Source of the DNA: Echinostoma caproni
Taxonomy: Eukaryota; Platyhelminthes; Trematoda; Plagiorchiida; Echinostomatidae
Length of the DNA: 27,624 nucleotides
Direction: 5' to 3'
Assembly (NCBI GenBank): GCA_900618425.1
Contig: UZAN01043441.1
Location: forward strand, 1-27,624
The notes below the pieces were generated by a model, which searched no databases, was not told the DNA's origin, and was given only the letters and a program-made list of their open reading frames with translations. A program made the position numbers and the translations under genes. Shown here in pieces: positions 1-10,967 of this stretch; the first letter of the stretch is position 1; every line of letters starts with the position of its first letter.

Positions 1-218
1 TACAGTATGTGTGATGCACGGGATTGGTTACAGCCAGGGAAGGCCGAGGGTAAAGGTCATACGCGGTTTTGTTACGTCATCGAGACAAACACCGACTAAG
101 GATACTCGAGGTATTATCGATCGCTCACAACAAACCCACACTGTGCGTCCAAAAGCGTATGACCTTTACCCTCGGCCTTCCCTGGCTGTAACCAATCCCG
201 TGCATCACACATACTGTA
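1..218. repeat. Perfect 64-bp inverted repeat with 90-nt spacer (foldback)
   Basis: Bases 1-64 are the exact reverse complement of bases 155-218, with no mismatch over 64 bp. The 90-nt spacer (65-154) is not palindromic. The inner edge is sharp: base 65 does not pair with 154. The outer edge coincides with the window start, so the left arm may be longer than shown. Such a structure can be a foldback or MITE-type element, a source of hairpin RNA, or an assembly or library artefact. No transposase and no target-site duplication can be seen. The long reading frame across this stretch is a by-product of the palindrome and is not called as a gene. Confidence 0.95.
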
Positions 219-967
219 AACATTCACACACATGGTTAATACTAACTAGATTTCTTAATTCGCTTCATTTGTCTATTCTGTTCGATGTTATACGTACGCG
301 ACCGATGAGAGTATACGAAAGGAATTCCTCTCGCAGTGTTTGTCTTCTGACTTGCCTGTTCAAATTCATTACGGGATCCAAATGTTTCAGTGCAATATAT
401 GTCAGACTAAAGATTTTACGAAACTGTTGCTGCAATCGGCCTGTAGTTAGTCGTTGCGATGTCAGTAGATCTTGGCTCTCGCACAATAGGTAATACTTGG
501 GTTTATCTGAAATAAGAAAGATAATTCTGTCAGTACGTCAATGCATTCTCCCGTCTTGACCATTGTCGATCAGACAACAATCGGCAATTTTTTGCTATGA
601 ATCGATGAGCTGTCGCTTAAACACCGCAACAATAGCATTGGTGACGCATGTGGAACAAGCGCATTCCGAAGTCTCCGTCACTGAAACCAGCACCATCACC
701 ACCACCAACAACTGATGTACCACTATGAGTATGGTGCGTCCGCCCTGGTCCGGATGATTCAGACCCTCTAGTTCCAACCCAATGACCAGCCCCCGAGGTT
801 CAACGCGTCTGAGACAATGACCGGTTAGATGTACTTTTCCCCGGGCGAATACATCTGATGTGCGTCAGAGTTCTGGTGTCGACCCCATCCACTAGCGAAA
901 CCGCCTACACGGGCTGACTGACGTACGTGCCGCTCCGGTTTTGTTCATCGTCTGGTTGGTGAACCAG

Positions 968-987
968 TCTGTCTGTCTGTCAGTCTG
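968..987. repeat. TCTG microsatellite
   Basis: Three to four TCTG units followed by an imperfect unit (TCAG) and one more TCTG, in otherwise non-repetitive sequence. Confidence 0.8.
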
Positions 988-1103
988 TTTCCTCGATTTT
1001 TGTCGGTCAGCCAATAGTATTCAGAGTTTCCATTTCTATCCCGTTCGTCACGCTTCGTCCCGTCCCTTCGCTTTCAGTGTGACTCCCAACCCTTGTATGG
1101 ACG

Positions 1104-1115
1104 CACACACACACA
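1104..1115. repeat. Short CA microsatellite
   Basis: Six uninterrupted CA dinucleotides. Confidence 0.8.
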
Positions 1116-2605
1116 GACCGACCGAGAGATACGTTCTCGGGGCAAGACGTTGTCCCGAATTCAGTACACGCGGCATGGGACTGTCTTCGTAGGTCGTAGG
1201 TGTGAAGCCTATGCAACCCATTGTGGCTGTGCGCGTTGCGATTTACCCACTGCTTTGTTCCGTGTGTCATCCTCGCTCAGGTAGCGGGGCTATGCTGGGA
1301 TTAGCAGACGCAGCAATGGCCCGTTGATATATTATTTTCTCTCCAGTCCGACAATATGGTCTAGGCATCTGGCCTGTGACTTGGCATGTTGTTTCAATGA
1401 TTTAGTCAATGACCTTTCAGTTAGCGACGAACGCTCGGGATGTGGTGCCCATTTCAGACATCCGTGGGACCATTGTCTTGCTGTTTATCCTTCCTTATCA
1501 TCTCGCTGATTCCCCGTCTGTTGTAATGCTTGTATCTCTGCTTGTGCGCGCCACATGCTTTGTCATACTTACGTGTTGCATATTTATCAGTGATTACGCG
1601 TAACTCTCATGCTAGTCCATGTAAGAGCGAAGTTTCAACCAGGGCGTACATCTCACACCCCCTTCGTTCAACGGTAGCACGATTGGTGTCCGTGGAGGCG
1701 TCGACTTATTCTAAATCCTGGTTTACCTGTTTTTTTTTTGTATATCGTTTTTCACATTCCCTCTAAATGTTGACGAAATCTTTCAAGCGCTTCATCTTCT
1801 ACGAACTAGTTCTGTGAAAGAAGGACGAGGTTGTCTGACCTGTCCCCATACCAAATCTCATACCTTTTCAAGTCACCCGGTCCAACGAATTCTGATTGTA
1901 TTCCGTCAGCTTTGTGGAATAGCAAAAATGGCTGTGAACTGCACATTCTTTCATGATCATCGTAAAAAATGAACCGATAACCTCTATATTTTGAGTACAG
2001 CGCGTGAAAAGTTAGGATGATCATTGTGCGACTTCGTCATATTTTGCGGACTATCTAACCGATCTTTCATGAACTATTCAACAAGGAATTTAGTCAATCA
2101 TTCATGAATTGTTGAGTTGATATACTGCTGGATGAAAACAGAGTAGCTGCGAAATAACTAAGCGCTATTCTGAGACAAACGCAAACAAATGGATCCTAAC
2201 ATCAATTCGATCACGTTCACGGGTTCGAAAACCATGTTGGTTGAAGGGAATGCCACGATTCGCTCAAGTTCAAACCGATTAGACAGATCACGTGGGTTTT
2301 TTAAACAGCCATGATTATGAAAAAGTTATTACGAATGCATCATACCGCAGAGAACATGTTTCACTGTATTCACACTGAAGCTAGAAACGGAACGGAAGAG
2401 ATGTAACCTTTTCGGGATACCGCGGTATCGGCAACATTTTTTGCTTTTAATTTTTTCCCTCAGTTGGGTTTGGCCATCATGCTCTTTTTTAGATACACCA
2501 AAGTTACGAGTGATCCATTGTACGCGTTGTTATGACAGTTCTCAAGTCTTAATCATTCTTCTCACTCATGTGAAAATAGTTTTCATTTGTGGCTTCTGGT
2601 TGTGT

Positions 2606-3870
2606 CCGATTACTGACATTCAGTTCGGTTATCACATACTGGAAATAATTGCTGATTTATACCCAAGCATGTTGGACAATACGAAGATTCGTCACTCCCA
2701 TAAATACGATATCATTTCACCTATTTACAAAGGTGGCTGCAGAAGTGATCCTAAGAACCACCGTCCAGTTACATTTCATCTTTTTCTGTCAAAAGTAATG
2801 TAATCGATTGTTGCTGATCGAGCATTTCGAGAAGTATAACATTCTTTTGCCGGCCCAACACGGTTTCGAAGAAAATGCTCATGCACCACAAACCTGCTAG
2901 TTGCACCAGATGAGTGAACAAGATCAGTTGACGCCAGAAGAAGCAGTACACGTATTCTACTGGTACTTCTCCAGTGCTTTTAACAGAGTTAACCGTCGTA
3001 TACTGTTGCGAAAGCTCAATATCCACGATGTTCAAGGACTGTTCCTTGATTGGGTTGAGGGATTTCTTCGAAAACACAGCTTATCAGTTCTGGTTAATGG
3101 TCCTCTGTTGGGACCGAATGAGGCTGTCCGTGGAGTTCCACGCATTCATAAACGACCTACCAGCTGTCCTGGGAGGACGGTACAACACTCTAAAGATTAC
3201 AAAACTCAGCGGGAGACTCGACGCAGCTTACCGATGGTCTACCACTAAAGATATCAAATTCAACTTTGATAAATACAATGTTATATCCTTGCCTCACAGG
3301 GGTCGCTTTCCATAGTCATTTGGAAACCAACCATTACCGCTTGCTCCAAGCGAAAAGGATCCGAGAGTCATTGTTCGTGATTATTTCGGTTGTTCCACAC
3401 ATTGCGCAAGAGCGTCATCAAAGGCTATAAAGCAATTTAGATGGCTAAAACGTGTTTTCGGATCATTCGAAGCAGACCTATTACCCCGTTTACTATCAGC
3501 CTACCTTAGACCACACACCGAGTATGCTATACAAGCTTGAAATCCATGGCTGATTCGCGACCAAAAAAAACACTCGAACGTGCGCAGAGGAAAGCAAATA
3601 AAATGATCAAACGGTTGCAATCTAAAATCTACGATGCAAGACTGCAAATCCTCGTACTCGATTCACCTGAATACCATGGATACGAGGAGACATGATCCTC
3701 GTATGTGAAGTATTACATCATTTTAACCACCCGTTTAGTAAGTACTCTACTAACACTATCCAGGAATGATCACCTGAGAGGACATCCGTGTAAACTTTTG
3801 CTCCAAAATAGTCGACTAGACTGCAGGTGTCACTCTTTCAGTCTCAGACTTTGTAATATCTGTAATATCA
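2606..3870 (+). mobile_element. CR1-like non-LTR retrotransposon, decayed reverse transcriptase
   Basis: Translated pieces in shifting + frames follow the order of a CR1-like LINE ORF2. The early RT motif ISPIYKGG with SDPKNHRPV lies at about 2714-2770. Then come LPAQHGFEE, VHVFYWYFSSAFNRVNRRIL (the usual YLDFSKAFDRVNHRIL block), LDWVEGFLRKHSLSVLVNG and GVPR near 3140, then INDLPAVLGG. The thumb region follows with HCARASSKAIKQF, LLPRLLSAYLRPHTEYAIQA and RGHPCKLLLQNSRLDCR (to about 3860). The stretch between GVP and NDLP, and the catalytic YADD/FADD block, are missing. Several frameshifts and stops are present. No endonuclease domain or ORF1 lies upstream, so this is a 5'-truncated dead copy. 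The 3' end is uncertain because similarity fades near 3870. Confidence 0.88.
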
Positions 3871-4135
3871 GTGATAAATGAAAAAGAAACACGGTTATCA
3901 ATTCACTGAGATATCTCATGAATTCAATGACTGCAGTGCTCAGATTGTATTGATTGTAACTGGACTGTTCCAGTTAAACCAGTACTAAAAATGGGGTGTT
4001 GTATTGCAGTACTTCTCTGGTTGAGTTGATTGTGAAAAATCACTTTTCCTCTCGTGACCGATTACCTTGAGAATCTCAGCGCTCTTTCTGTTTCCATACT
4101 GGTTGCTTCCTCTATTTTTACCTCAGTAACTACGC

Positions 4136-4466
4136 ATGTCACCAAATAGGTTGCCATGATGCGCGCGATGTTTGCCGAGGCAGGCAGCGAATAGGTCAAG
4201 GGCGGTAAACTAAAACCCTGCATGAGGGTATGAAACCCCAACCAGGACACTGGGTCACAGATCCCGTTACGTTCCCTGGATGGGGACCCCGAATTCGTTG
4301 TAACCGGGGCTTAGAGACGCTGAGTAATATGGCTGGGTGTTGCAAACAGTGGCACTCGTGCATCGACTCAATAAACTGGTAACCCCAGTTTATACGAGTT
4401 CCCTATCTTCTCACTGATTCTGCCCTCAGCATTCCAATCTGCATTGTGCTGTATAATTCAAATGGG
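4136..4466 (+). repeat. Dispersed repeat A, copy 1
   Basis: This segment aligns along its length, with scattered substitutions and small gaps, to 15590-15914 in the same orientation. Shared blocks include GTCACCAAATAGGTTGCCA at the left edge, a CCCTGGATGGG block in the middle, and AACATTCCAATCT-like sequence near the right edge. No protein is encoded and no tRNA-like box was recognised. It is probably a non-autonomous mobile element or the untranslated part of one; its class is unknown to me. Confidence 0.85.
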
Positions 4467-4959
4467 CAACCAAAATACAATAATCAAAACCGGCGCATAA
4501 AAATCCGTGTTTAATGGTTATGAAAACTGAAACTGAGACTCATCATTGACTTGTGTACCGTTAAACCATCCGGTTTTTCTCCGGTTTACTCTAGTCGCAT
4601 CTTTACGATTGCTCTTATTTGAGTACGGGAGACCGAAACAGGTTTGCACGATGTATCCTGGATCATTTCGCTTCAACTATACTCCTACATACTTCAGTTT
4701 AACTGAGAAAGATTGCGATCAACATCACCCACCAGACACCTTTGTTGCCAAGGTAGTACCTGAGTAATAAAGCAGTCACACTGTTTACTCGTTTTATGGT
4801 AATTTTGCATGACTATTATCTCGGCGTATGTCAGCCGCTTAGTGTTGTTTGCATTGCAAACGGTTCTCAATGCGTTGCTCAGCTTGACAAAGTGCTTCAT
4901 TTCGACCGGATGATAGATGAATTGATTTCCCTAGGGTTCATCGGACACGCCACACTTAG
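4467..4959. other. Non-coding stretch with a block shared with 6060-6240
   Basis: No gene recognised. Bases 4647-4675 match 6122-6150 at 25 of 29 positions, and weaker similarity extends on both sides, so this may be one of two old copies of a further repeat. Confidence 0.45.
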
Positions 4960-5315
4960 TTATCACACATTGTTTTCTGAAGCCAGACTGGGAAGGGCTC
5001 GGTTACTCGGTAAGTTATTCCTCTCCTCGTACAACCGATCAAATGACGTATTGATTTTTCGTTTTGAGTATTCGCATTAAAACCTGGTCAATCTTTTCCA
5101 AAGGACAACTTAAAAGTCATGCGCATAGTAGCAGATAGTAATCATGAATATTAAGTTGTCGTTCTGAAAAGATTGACCAGATTTTAATGAAAATACTCAA
5201 GACAAAATATCAATATCCATATAATAAGTATTCAGGTGAACAAAGAAACAACTGAGTTATCGAGTAACCGAGTCCATCTCGGTCTAGCTTCAGTCAGTAA
5301 TATGTGATGACACAC
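4960..5315. repeat. Imperfect long inverted repeat (foldback), arms about 155-165 nt
   Basis: The left arm, about 4960-5113, is the imperfect reverse complement of the right arm, about 5151-5315, around a spacer of about 37 nt. Strong blocks on both sides include TGGTCAATCTTTTC near the loop and TCGGTTACTCG farther out, with mismatches and short gaps between them. Similarity fades past TATCACA at the outer edges. A reading frame of 94 codons (4796-5080) overlaps the left arm but resembles no known protein. The structure could be a foldback or MITE element, or an inverted duplication able to form a long RNA hairpin. Confidence 0.85.
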
Positions 5316-6346
5316 GTTGGAACGAGTTGTGTGTTGAATCATGATAACTTGTGATTTATGCGAACATTTGCGCCTACATTCACAGTCACAAAACATTCAT
5401 TGACATATGTGAAAGTTTCACATAATTATAAGGATCGTTTATATACCCTCCACGATAAAAGCATTCTCTCCCCTGTCTTCATAGATTTTTAAATACTTCC
5501 GTTTCCATGTACACGATCGTCACCATTTTCAGGATCTAGACGGCAATCAAATGAAAAGCCGAAACATGAGATTTTGTCAAATCTTTTATTTCGAAAATAA
5601 AACTGGGATTGCTTCACCCTTTCACATTATCATGCCCTCTCACGCATGACCTCATAGAACTGAATTAACCTCTGAACCTCTTTGTGATCTGATTGGATAA
5701 TTTTCTGCGCAACTTTTAATTCCTCACCCCGAGGCGAAATTGTCTGATCACCTGTTCATAGCGTTTGTGATATCCATGTGATTACCTAGTGCCCAGTCGC
5801 GTGATGATGGCACTCCTGCTGTACACAGTCGAGCATTCTAAAGAGTGGAGTGAGTTTCCACAATTATATGTATATATATATACAGGGTTAAGCTGATCAA
5901 CAGTGTTGGACGGATGTTTTCACAACGATAGCGCTTACAATAAGAAATCGGATAAGGGCTCCGCTAGATACTTTCCAACAAGAACTCAGTTCTTCTTGTT
6001 CGCTTCACAGCAATCATGCACCTCCGTCTGACTGACCCGATCACAGATACCGGGTGTGGAAATCGGCAGCCGAGTTTCCCCGAGACCAATTTAAGCGGTA
6101 AAGATAAAAGCACAGGGTTCTCACAACGTATCCGGGATCATTTCGCTGCATTTCTATCAGCTTTTTCTGTTGAACTGTGTCTGATAAGACACTGTCCACC
6201 TGTTGGTCAACTAATGTGCACGATTAAAACTGAACTTGGCTTTGCCAAGCTTAAAAAGACGAAATGGTATCACCACTGCTCGAAGTCTTAAGATGGACCT
6301 ACTTTACTTTACATTACTGTAGCTGGCTACTTGGAAAGAAAAAGCC

Positions 6347-6393
6347 GGCTCCACACATAATCATGAAGTTCCTTGGGAGTTTGGTGCGGAGCC
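6347..6393. repeat. Short inverted repeat (hairpin)
   Basis: GGCTCCACAC (6347-6356) pairs with GTGCGGAGCC (6384-6393) at 9 of 10 positions, leaving a 27-nt loop. No gene context explains it. Confidence 0.55.
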
Positions 6394-9300
6394 GTCCCCA
6401 GCGTCACTCGGCGTTTTTTGTTTTAAGGGCGTAACTCTAGCCTTTGCACAATCAAATGCGAATTGCAAGACAGCAGGAAGTAATCCCTCGCCTCGGAAGT
6501 AAGTAGGTTAATGACTTTAGTTTTTATAGGTAAGCCACATCGACCTTTGTCACGACACCGTCATTGGGCTGATACAGCTTCTAAACAGAAGCCAGATGAC
6601 CAGCCTGAAACCCGCCACACCCTGATAGTGTCCTCGCTGTGTTGTTCGCGACTGCTTAATTGTTGCGGTTCGTCACAACTTATTCACAGCTAACCTTCGG
6701 TGAAGGTTATCCCCAATCGCTGTTCCGTCCAAACTTTGGTCGCCACATTCGCTGGGTGGGGGAACACGCTTTTTACTGTTTTATTAGCTAAAAATGAACC
6801 CAGAAAATTATGAAACGACAGGTCTCATTTTTCATAAAACATCTTAAATGCAAAACAAAAAAGGAGAGTAACTATATGATTGAGATTACCATAACAGCAG
6901 TAGCGAGTTCTAATGCTGGATGTTGAATATGTCAGTAGAAATCACCAATACCGAGATTCAGTCCGAACGACGAAATATAGGGATGAAGATCCGGGTTGTG
7001 GTATCGAGGTGCGGCTTTTATTCCTCATTGGTTCGCATGCAGATTTTGTATACTGCAAGTTCGGATGTCGCGGTTGCGGTCGATCATAGACTCGCCCAAT
7101 CCCCGACTTTGAAGCTCATCATCACCGCTTGAGCGTTATAGTATCCGTTTGGACAAATGGACTACTGTTCACTCTCCTCGACCAATTTCGTGTTTGCTCT
7201 CCGTTGAAAAGTGGAAACAGTACTTCGTCGGTGCAGTCTTTTCTAAAGCGCTGGAATAAAATGTACCAGTTCCTTAGCAGTAATTGACGAACTGTTTTAG
7301 GAATGCATCTTCAACTTAGGGGTCGTGATTACTACGCTATTTCGAACGGAATGAAAGAGAGTGGGTCTCTGTTTTGTGTCTGTACAGAGGTGGGTGCATT
7401 GTTGCCATTATCAACTGCTAACTATAGTAACATTGGTGCACAACGCAACCATCGGTGTCCTTATGAACCACGAATGAAAACGCCTACACGCAGGTAGTTG
7501 TGTGCCACGATACCGAGATATCAAATCAACAAGTTGTTTTGCCAAAACTTGAACAGAACAACAATGTCAAAAATCAAGGTTCCGTATGGTACTGTGGAAA
7601 GTAAAAAGGATCTTCTAATCCCAGTTGGATTGTGGCAACGAAACGCCACCGATTTGTCAATTGCATGGTCATTATGCTTGCATGCAGAGCATGATCGATT
7701 CCGGATGGTGTATGCGATTGCAGAGGTTGAATTCTATTCTCAGTTTTATGCCATCCCCCACGATCGCTGATCATTTCCATATACGAATACGAGCTGATGT
7801 TGGCGAAACTGTACCGTGCTGTGAATCACAATGTTGTGGAAACCGGTGTTTTCGAGAGCAACACGTTCCTCAAAAAATATTTCGTTACACCTCTTGAATT
7901 GTAGCTCCGAGTCAAGCATCCGGTTTTGAAGCTGTGTATCGTCAATCGGTCGAAACGTTTCGTCAGCAAGCCGCATAGAGAAACCGCTTCCGCATTTCAT
8001 GCATTCCCGTGACCTTTATACGACCAGTTCATGCCTTGCAATGTGATAAACGTTTTCTGTGACCATCGTAATTCAGCCTTGAGATATGCATCAAATGCCA
8101 AATATTCTCAACATGATATCCACTTGGTCAATTCTAAGTTGGTCTTTATTATAGCATCACATGTTCTTTTTTCTCGATTGTTTCTCTTCGGGGGAACTTT
8201 GAAGAACGAACAACGAAAAGATAGGGGCGGTTTTTTAACAGTTGCATGAACGCATGACTTCAAATGCTTCCGTCAACTCTTCATGGAACTGTTTGTACCA
8301 GAAGGTCGGTGCAGTTGTTTCGTTTTGTTCCAAGGTCATTATTCCTTGTCCGTTTAACATATTTTTTAATGTTGTATTCTTTATAGGCCAATCCTGTTGC
8401 TTTACGCAATAACCACGTCCTGTAAGACTTGACCAAAATGACAGGTTTGTTAAAACTACTGTTGGAACGATGGTTGCCCGCACGAATTCAAAACAGAAAC
8501 GGAAGGGGTTTCGAGCAGCATTCTTCTGGGTATCATTTCATCGGTAAACTGCAGAACCACAGCAGAAAAAAAGCAATTCGTAAAACATGAGGTGGCAGCT
8601 ATTCGCAACAGCTAAATCGCCTACACACGTGTGAGCGCATACCATCACCGAAATGAAGCGGACTGTCAGAAAGTAATAGGTTTGGTACCATACTCCAATG
8701 AGTGATATGCTGTTCAGCTATTGAAAAGGACCTAGTAACAATGTCACTCAATGACGAACACACCAACCTGGAGTATGTTTCTTTAACACGCACGGTTCAT
8801 GCGGTCTGTGACATTGTTTTCCTTCCTCCGTTCGAACCAGCTGATTGCATATCAATGTATTTTTAGCGACACACGCCACCTAGTTGATCCGGCCAACTTC
8901 CAGATCAGACGTGTGTCCATTGCGGCTCTGCTATTCAAATCAGCTTTGTTCTTCCCACTTAGGCGCTATTTAGCTCTGCAACAGGTAGTGCTGTTGACGT
9001 TCGATGATGACACAATGTTCACCGCCTCATACTGGTCTTATTAGCATGTTCATTTTGCTCTTGTTTCCGGACACAGGCAACTTTGCGGTCATTTTCACAT
9101 TACACTTCACTCGACCACACACGCACGCCGACTAATGTCATCGGTGTGTGGTTGACGTTACGGTTTTTGAGTCGTGGTTCTCACGCCCAGATGTTTGAAT
9201 CATCACATCAAACCCACCAAATTGTAGGATCTTACGCGCGAGTCACTGATTCGTTGTCCGCTCTCAATGTGTTCAAGAATGGTTTGTTTCGTTCTGTGAC

Positions 9301-10276
9301 GTGTTCTCGCTGTTCGATACCTGTCTGTGCGTGAATTAATGAGTCGCACGAGTAACACTGCAGTGATGTGCCGCAACATTATACCGTCTTTATCAGTGCC
9401 AACCTGTCATTCCTGTACCCTTTGGATCTCTCAGTTTTTACTTCACACACTATAGACACCCTGTCGGTTTCAAGTGTATTGTCAGCAGTGATATAATAAT
9501 GAAGGAGTAACGCAATTTAATCAATATTATCACACCACTTTTTCATATTAATGGTTCCCTCTCCGTCCTGTCTTTGATCATTCACAATGAGGGTTTGCGA
9601 AATTCACTACGCCACCCCCCTCCGGTTGCTTGTTATTAGCATTCATTTTTCACTCCTTTTATTTGATATAAAATAATGCGGTTTTCGATAAAGTGGCACC
9701 CATCCATTCAAAGGACTACAGTACAACACTGCATCGGGGAAACTCAAGCGGTTCGAACATACGTCTTCCGGGGTAATAATTTGTTGACCATTGCCACCGT
9801 TGACGTGTGGATCAAGCGTGTGACCGATTTCGACCGGTAAATCACATCCCGACCGGGTTGGCAATAGGTTCACATCTCAGAAGGATATTCAAAAACTCAA
9901 CAACCTGGGAGAGGCTTCGAATGCAGATTGAAAAGCAGTGCAACAAAACTCCATCCTGAAAGTAATCACACAAATTACTTTGAGGGTCGTCCAGGTTAAA
10001 ATACAGGTTACTAACTGATGTTTGGCTTGTTTATCCCAACCGGATACCGCGAATTGTGTGTATTTGAGGGGAGCGGAGGGTCGCAACTTAGCATACAACT
10101 GATCCGGGTATGCTGCCTATTTTTGTTAGTGTATATGTATACCATAGCATCTTGAATTTATGATTGCAATAATCACCAGGAGAAACACTGCTCTAAATTG
10201 AAAAGTTCCCCTGGACCGGTTTTTTCTCCGTTCCCGAAAGTAGAGGAAGGCGTTTATGTTTCGTATGGTCGATTTT

Positions 10277-10322
10277 CTAACTATTCATATATTTCTTCTT
10301 CCGATTTTTTTAAACCCTGCAG
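10277..10322 (+). promoter_or_regulatory. 3' splice site of the GPN2 terminal exon
   Basis: A CTAAC branch-point-like sequence at 10277-10281 is followed by a pyrimidine-rich stretch and ends in the acceptor TGCAG at 10318-10322. The first codon after the AG, GTC, starts the conserved VEL motif. This places the junction exactly after the DCPGQ motif of the family and gives phase 0. Confidence 0.85.
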
Positions 10323-10967
10323 GTCGAACTCTATACTCATCATTCAACTACACGACAACTAGTGTCCTATCTTACAACGCGTCCGCAGCCTTCGCAGAAT
10401 CCACTGCTTGACGGTGTTGGACTTCATCTGACGGCAGTTCATCTGGTCGACTCGCACTACTGTTCCGATCCGGGAAAGTTCATCTCCTGTCTGCTCACCT
10501 CTCTGAGCACAATGTTACAATTGGGGTTGCCGCATGTGAATGTGTTGAGCAAAGCAGATTTGGTGGAACAATTTGGCGAGTTGGATTTCAATTTGGACTT
10601 TTTCACTGAAGTTCTCGATTTGCAGTACCTTGTGGATAAGATCAACAAAACGAACGATCCGTTCATGACCAAATATGAACGACTGAATCGAGCCTTGATT
10701 GGCGTGATTCAGGACCAGTCATTGGTGCAATTTCTTCTCCTGGACATCCAGAATATGTCTCACATGGAACGCGTCATGCGTTATGCGGATCGTGCAAACG
10801 GTTACGTGTTCGGCCCAGCAGAGCAGCACAGCTTGCAGACACTGATGCACATGGCTTCCGGGGTTGAAATGTGCACCGAATGGATCGGTCTAGCCCAAGA
10901 GAAGTACATGTCCTCCGGTCAAGCGGAGGATGACCAACAGGAACCAGAAATCGATTTGTTCTCTTAG
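10323..10967 (+). CDS. GPN2: GPN-loop GTPase 2, terminal exon (partial gene)
   Basis: The exon encodes 214 residues and ends at TAG. It opens with VELYTHH, the residues that follow DCPGQ in GPN-loop GTPases. Then come LTAVHLVDSHYC, the guanine-binding HVNVLSKADL motif, FNLDFFTEVLDLQYL and RANGYVFG, and a short acidic tail after QEKY; all match metazoan GPN2 in order. GPN proteins are dimeric GTPases that act in the cytoplasm in assembly and nuclear import of RNA polymerase II. The P-loop and GPN-motif exons should lie upstream but were not found, so the exon covers about the C-terminal two thirds of a family protein of about 310 residues. An insertion of about 12 residues (near residues 18-32 of the exon) separates the VEL helix from LTAVHLVDS relative to the human protein. 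The GTG at 10362 is not a start; the frame is open to the splice site. GPN2 fits better than GPN1 or GPN3 by these motifs. Confidence 0.93.
   Translation, partial: VELYTHHSTTRQLVSYLTTRPQPSQNPLLDGVGLHLTAVHLVDSHYCSDPGKFISCLLTSLSTMLQLGLPHVNVLSKADLVEQFGELDFNLDFFTEVLDLQYLVDKINKTNDPFMTKYERLNRALIGVIQDQSLVQFLLLDIQNMSHMERVMRYADRANGYVFGPAEQHSLQTLMHMASGVEMCTEWIGLAQEKYMSSGQAEDDQQEPEIDLFS

Larger units (their letters stand above)
219..2605. other. Non-coding stretch, no gene recognised
   Basis: Only short reading frames occur in all six frames, and none resembles a known protein. The stretch holds a TCTG tetranucleotide run at 968-987 and a CA run at 1104-1115. No tRNA, rRNA or recognisable mobile-element protein was seen. 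Confidence 0.6.
5316..10322. other. Long stretch without recognisable exons; likely GPN2 intron and/or flank
   Basis: No exon of GPN2 or of any other known gene was identified. I looked by eye for codons of the GPN2 P-loop, the NLDPAN motif, the GPN motif and DCPGQ, and found no convincing match. The stretch contains an AT dinucleotide run near 5866-5881, a small hairpin at 6347-6393, an old repeat-like block at 6060-6240, and several short reading frames with no recognised family. Whether it is one long intron cannot be settled here. Confidence 0.5.

Noticed and set aside
11..493. 160-codon + frame at the window start
   Set aside because: It runs through both arms of the perfect inverted repeat, so its length follows from the palindrome; no protein family is recognisable.
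7498..8000. Overlapping 68-90-codon frames on both strands as possible exons
   Set aside because: Several frames are open over the same bases and none matches a known family; no basis to choose one.
8880..8920. LVDPAN in a + frame, resembling the NLDPAN motif of GPN proteins
   Set aside because: The residues after it (FQIRRVSIAAL) do not match the EGLPYEC-type sequence that follows in GPN2, the expected N is V, and no P-loop lies before it.
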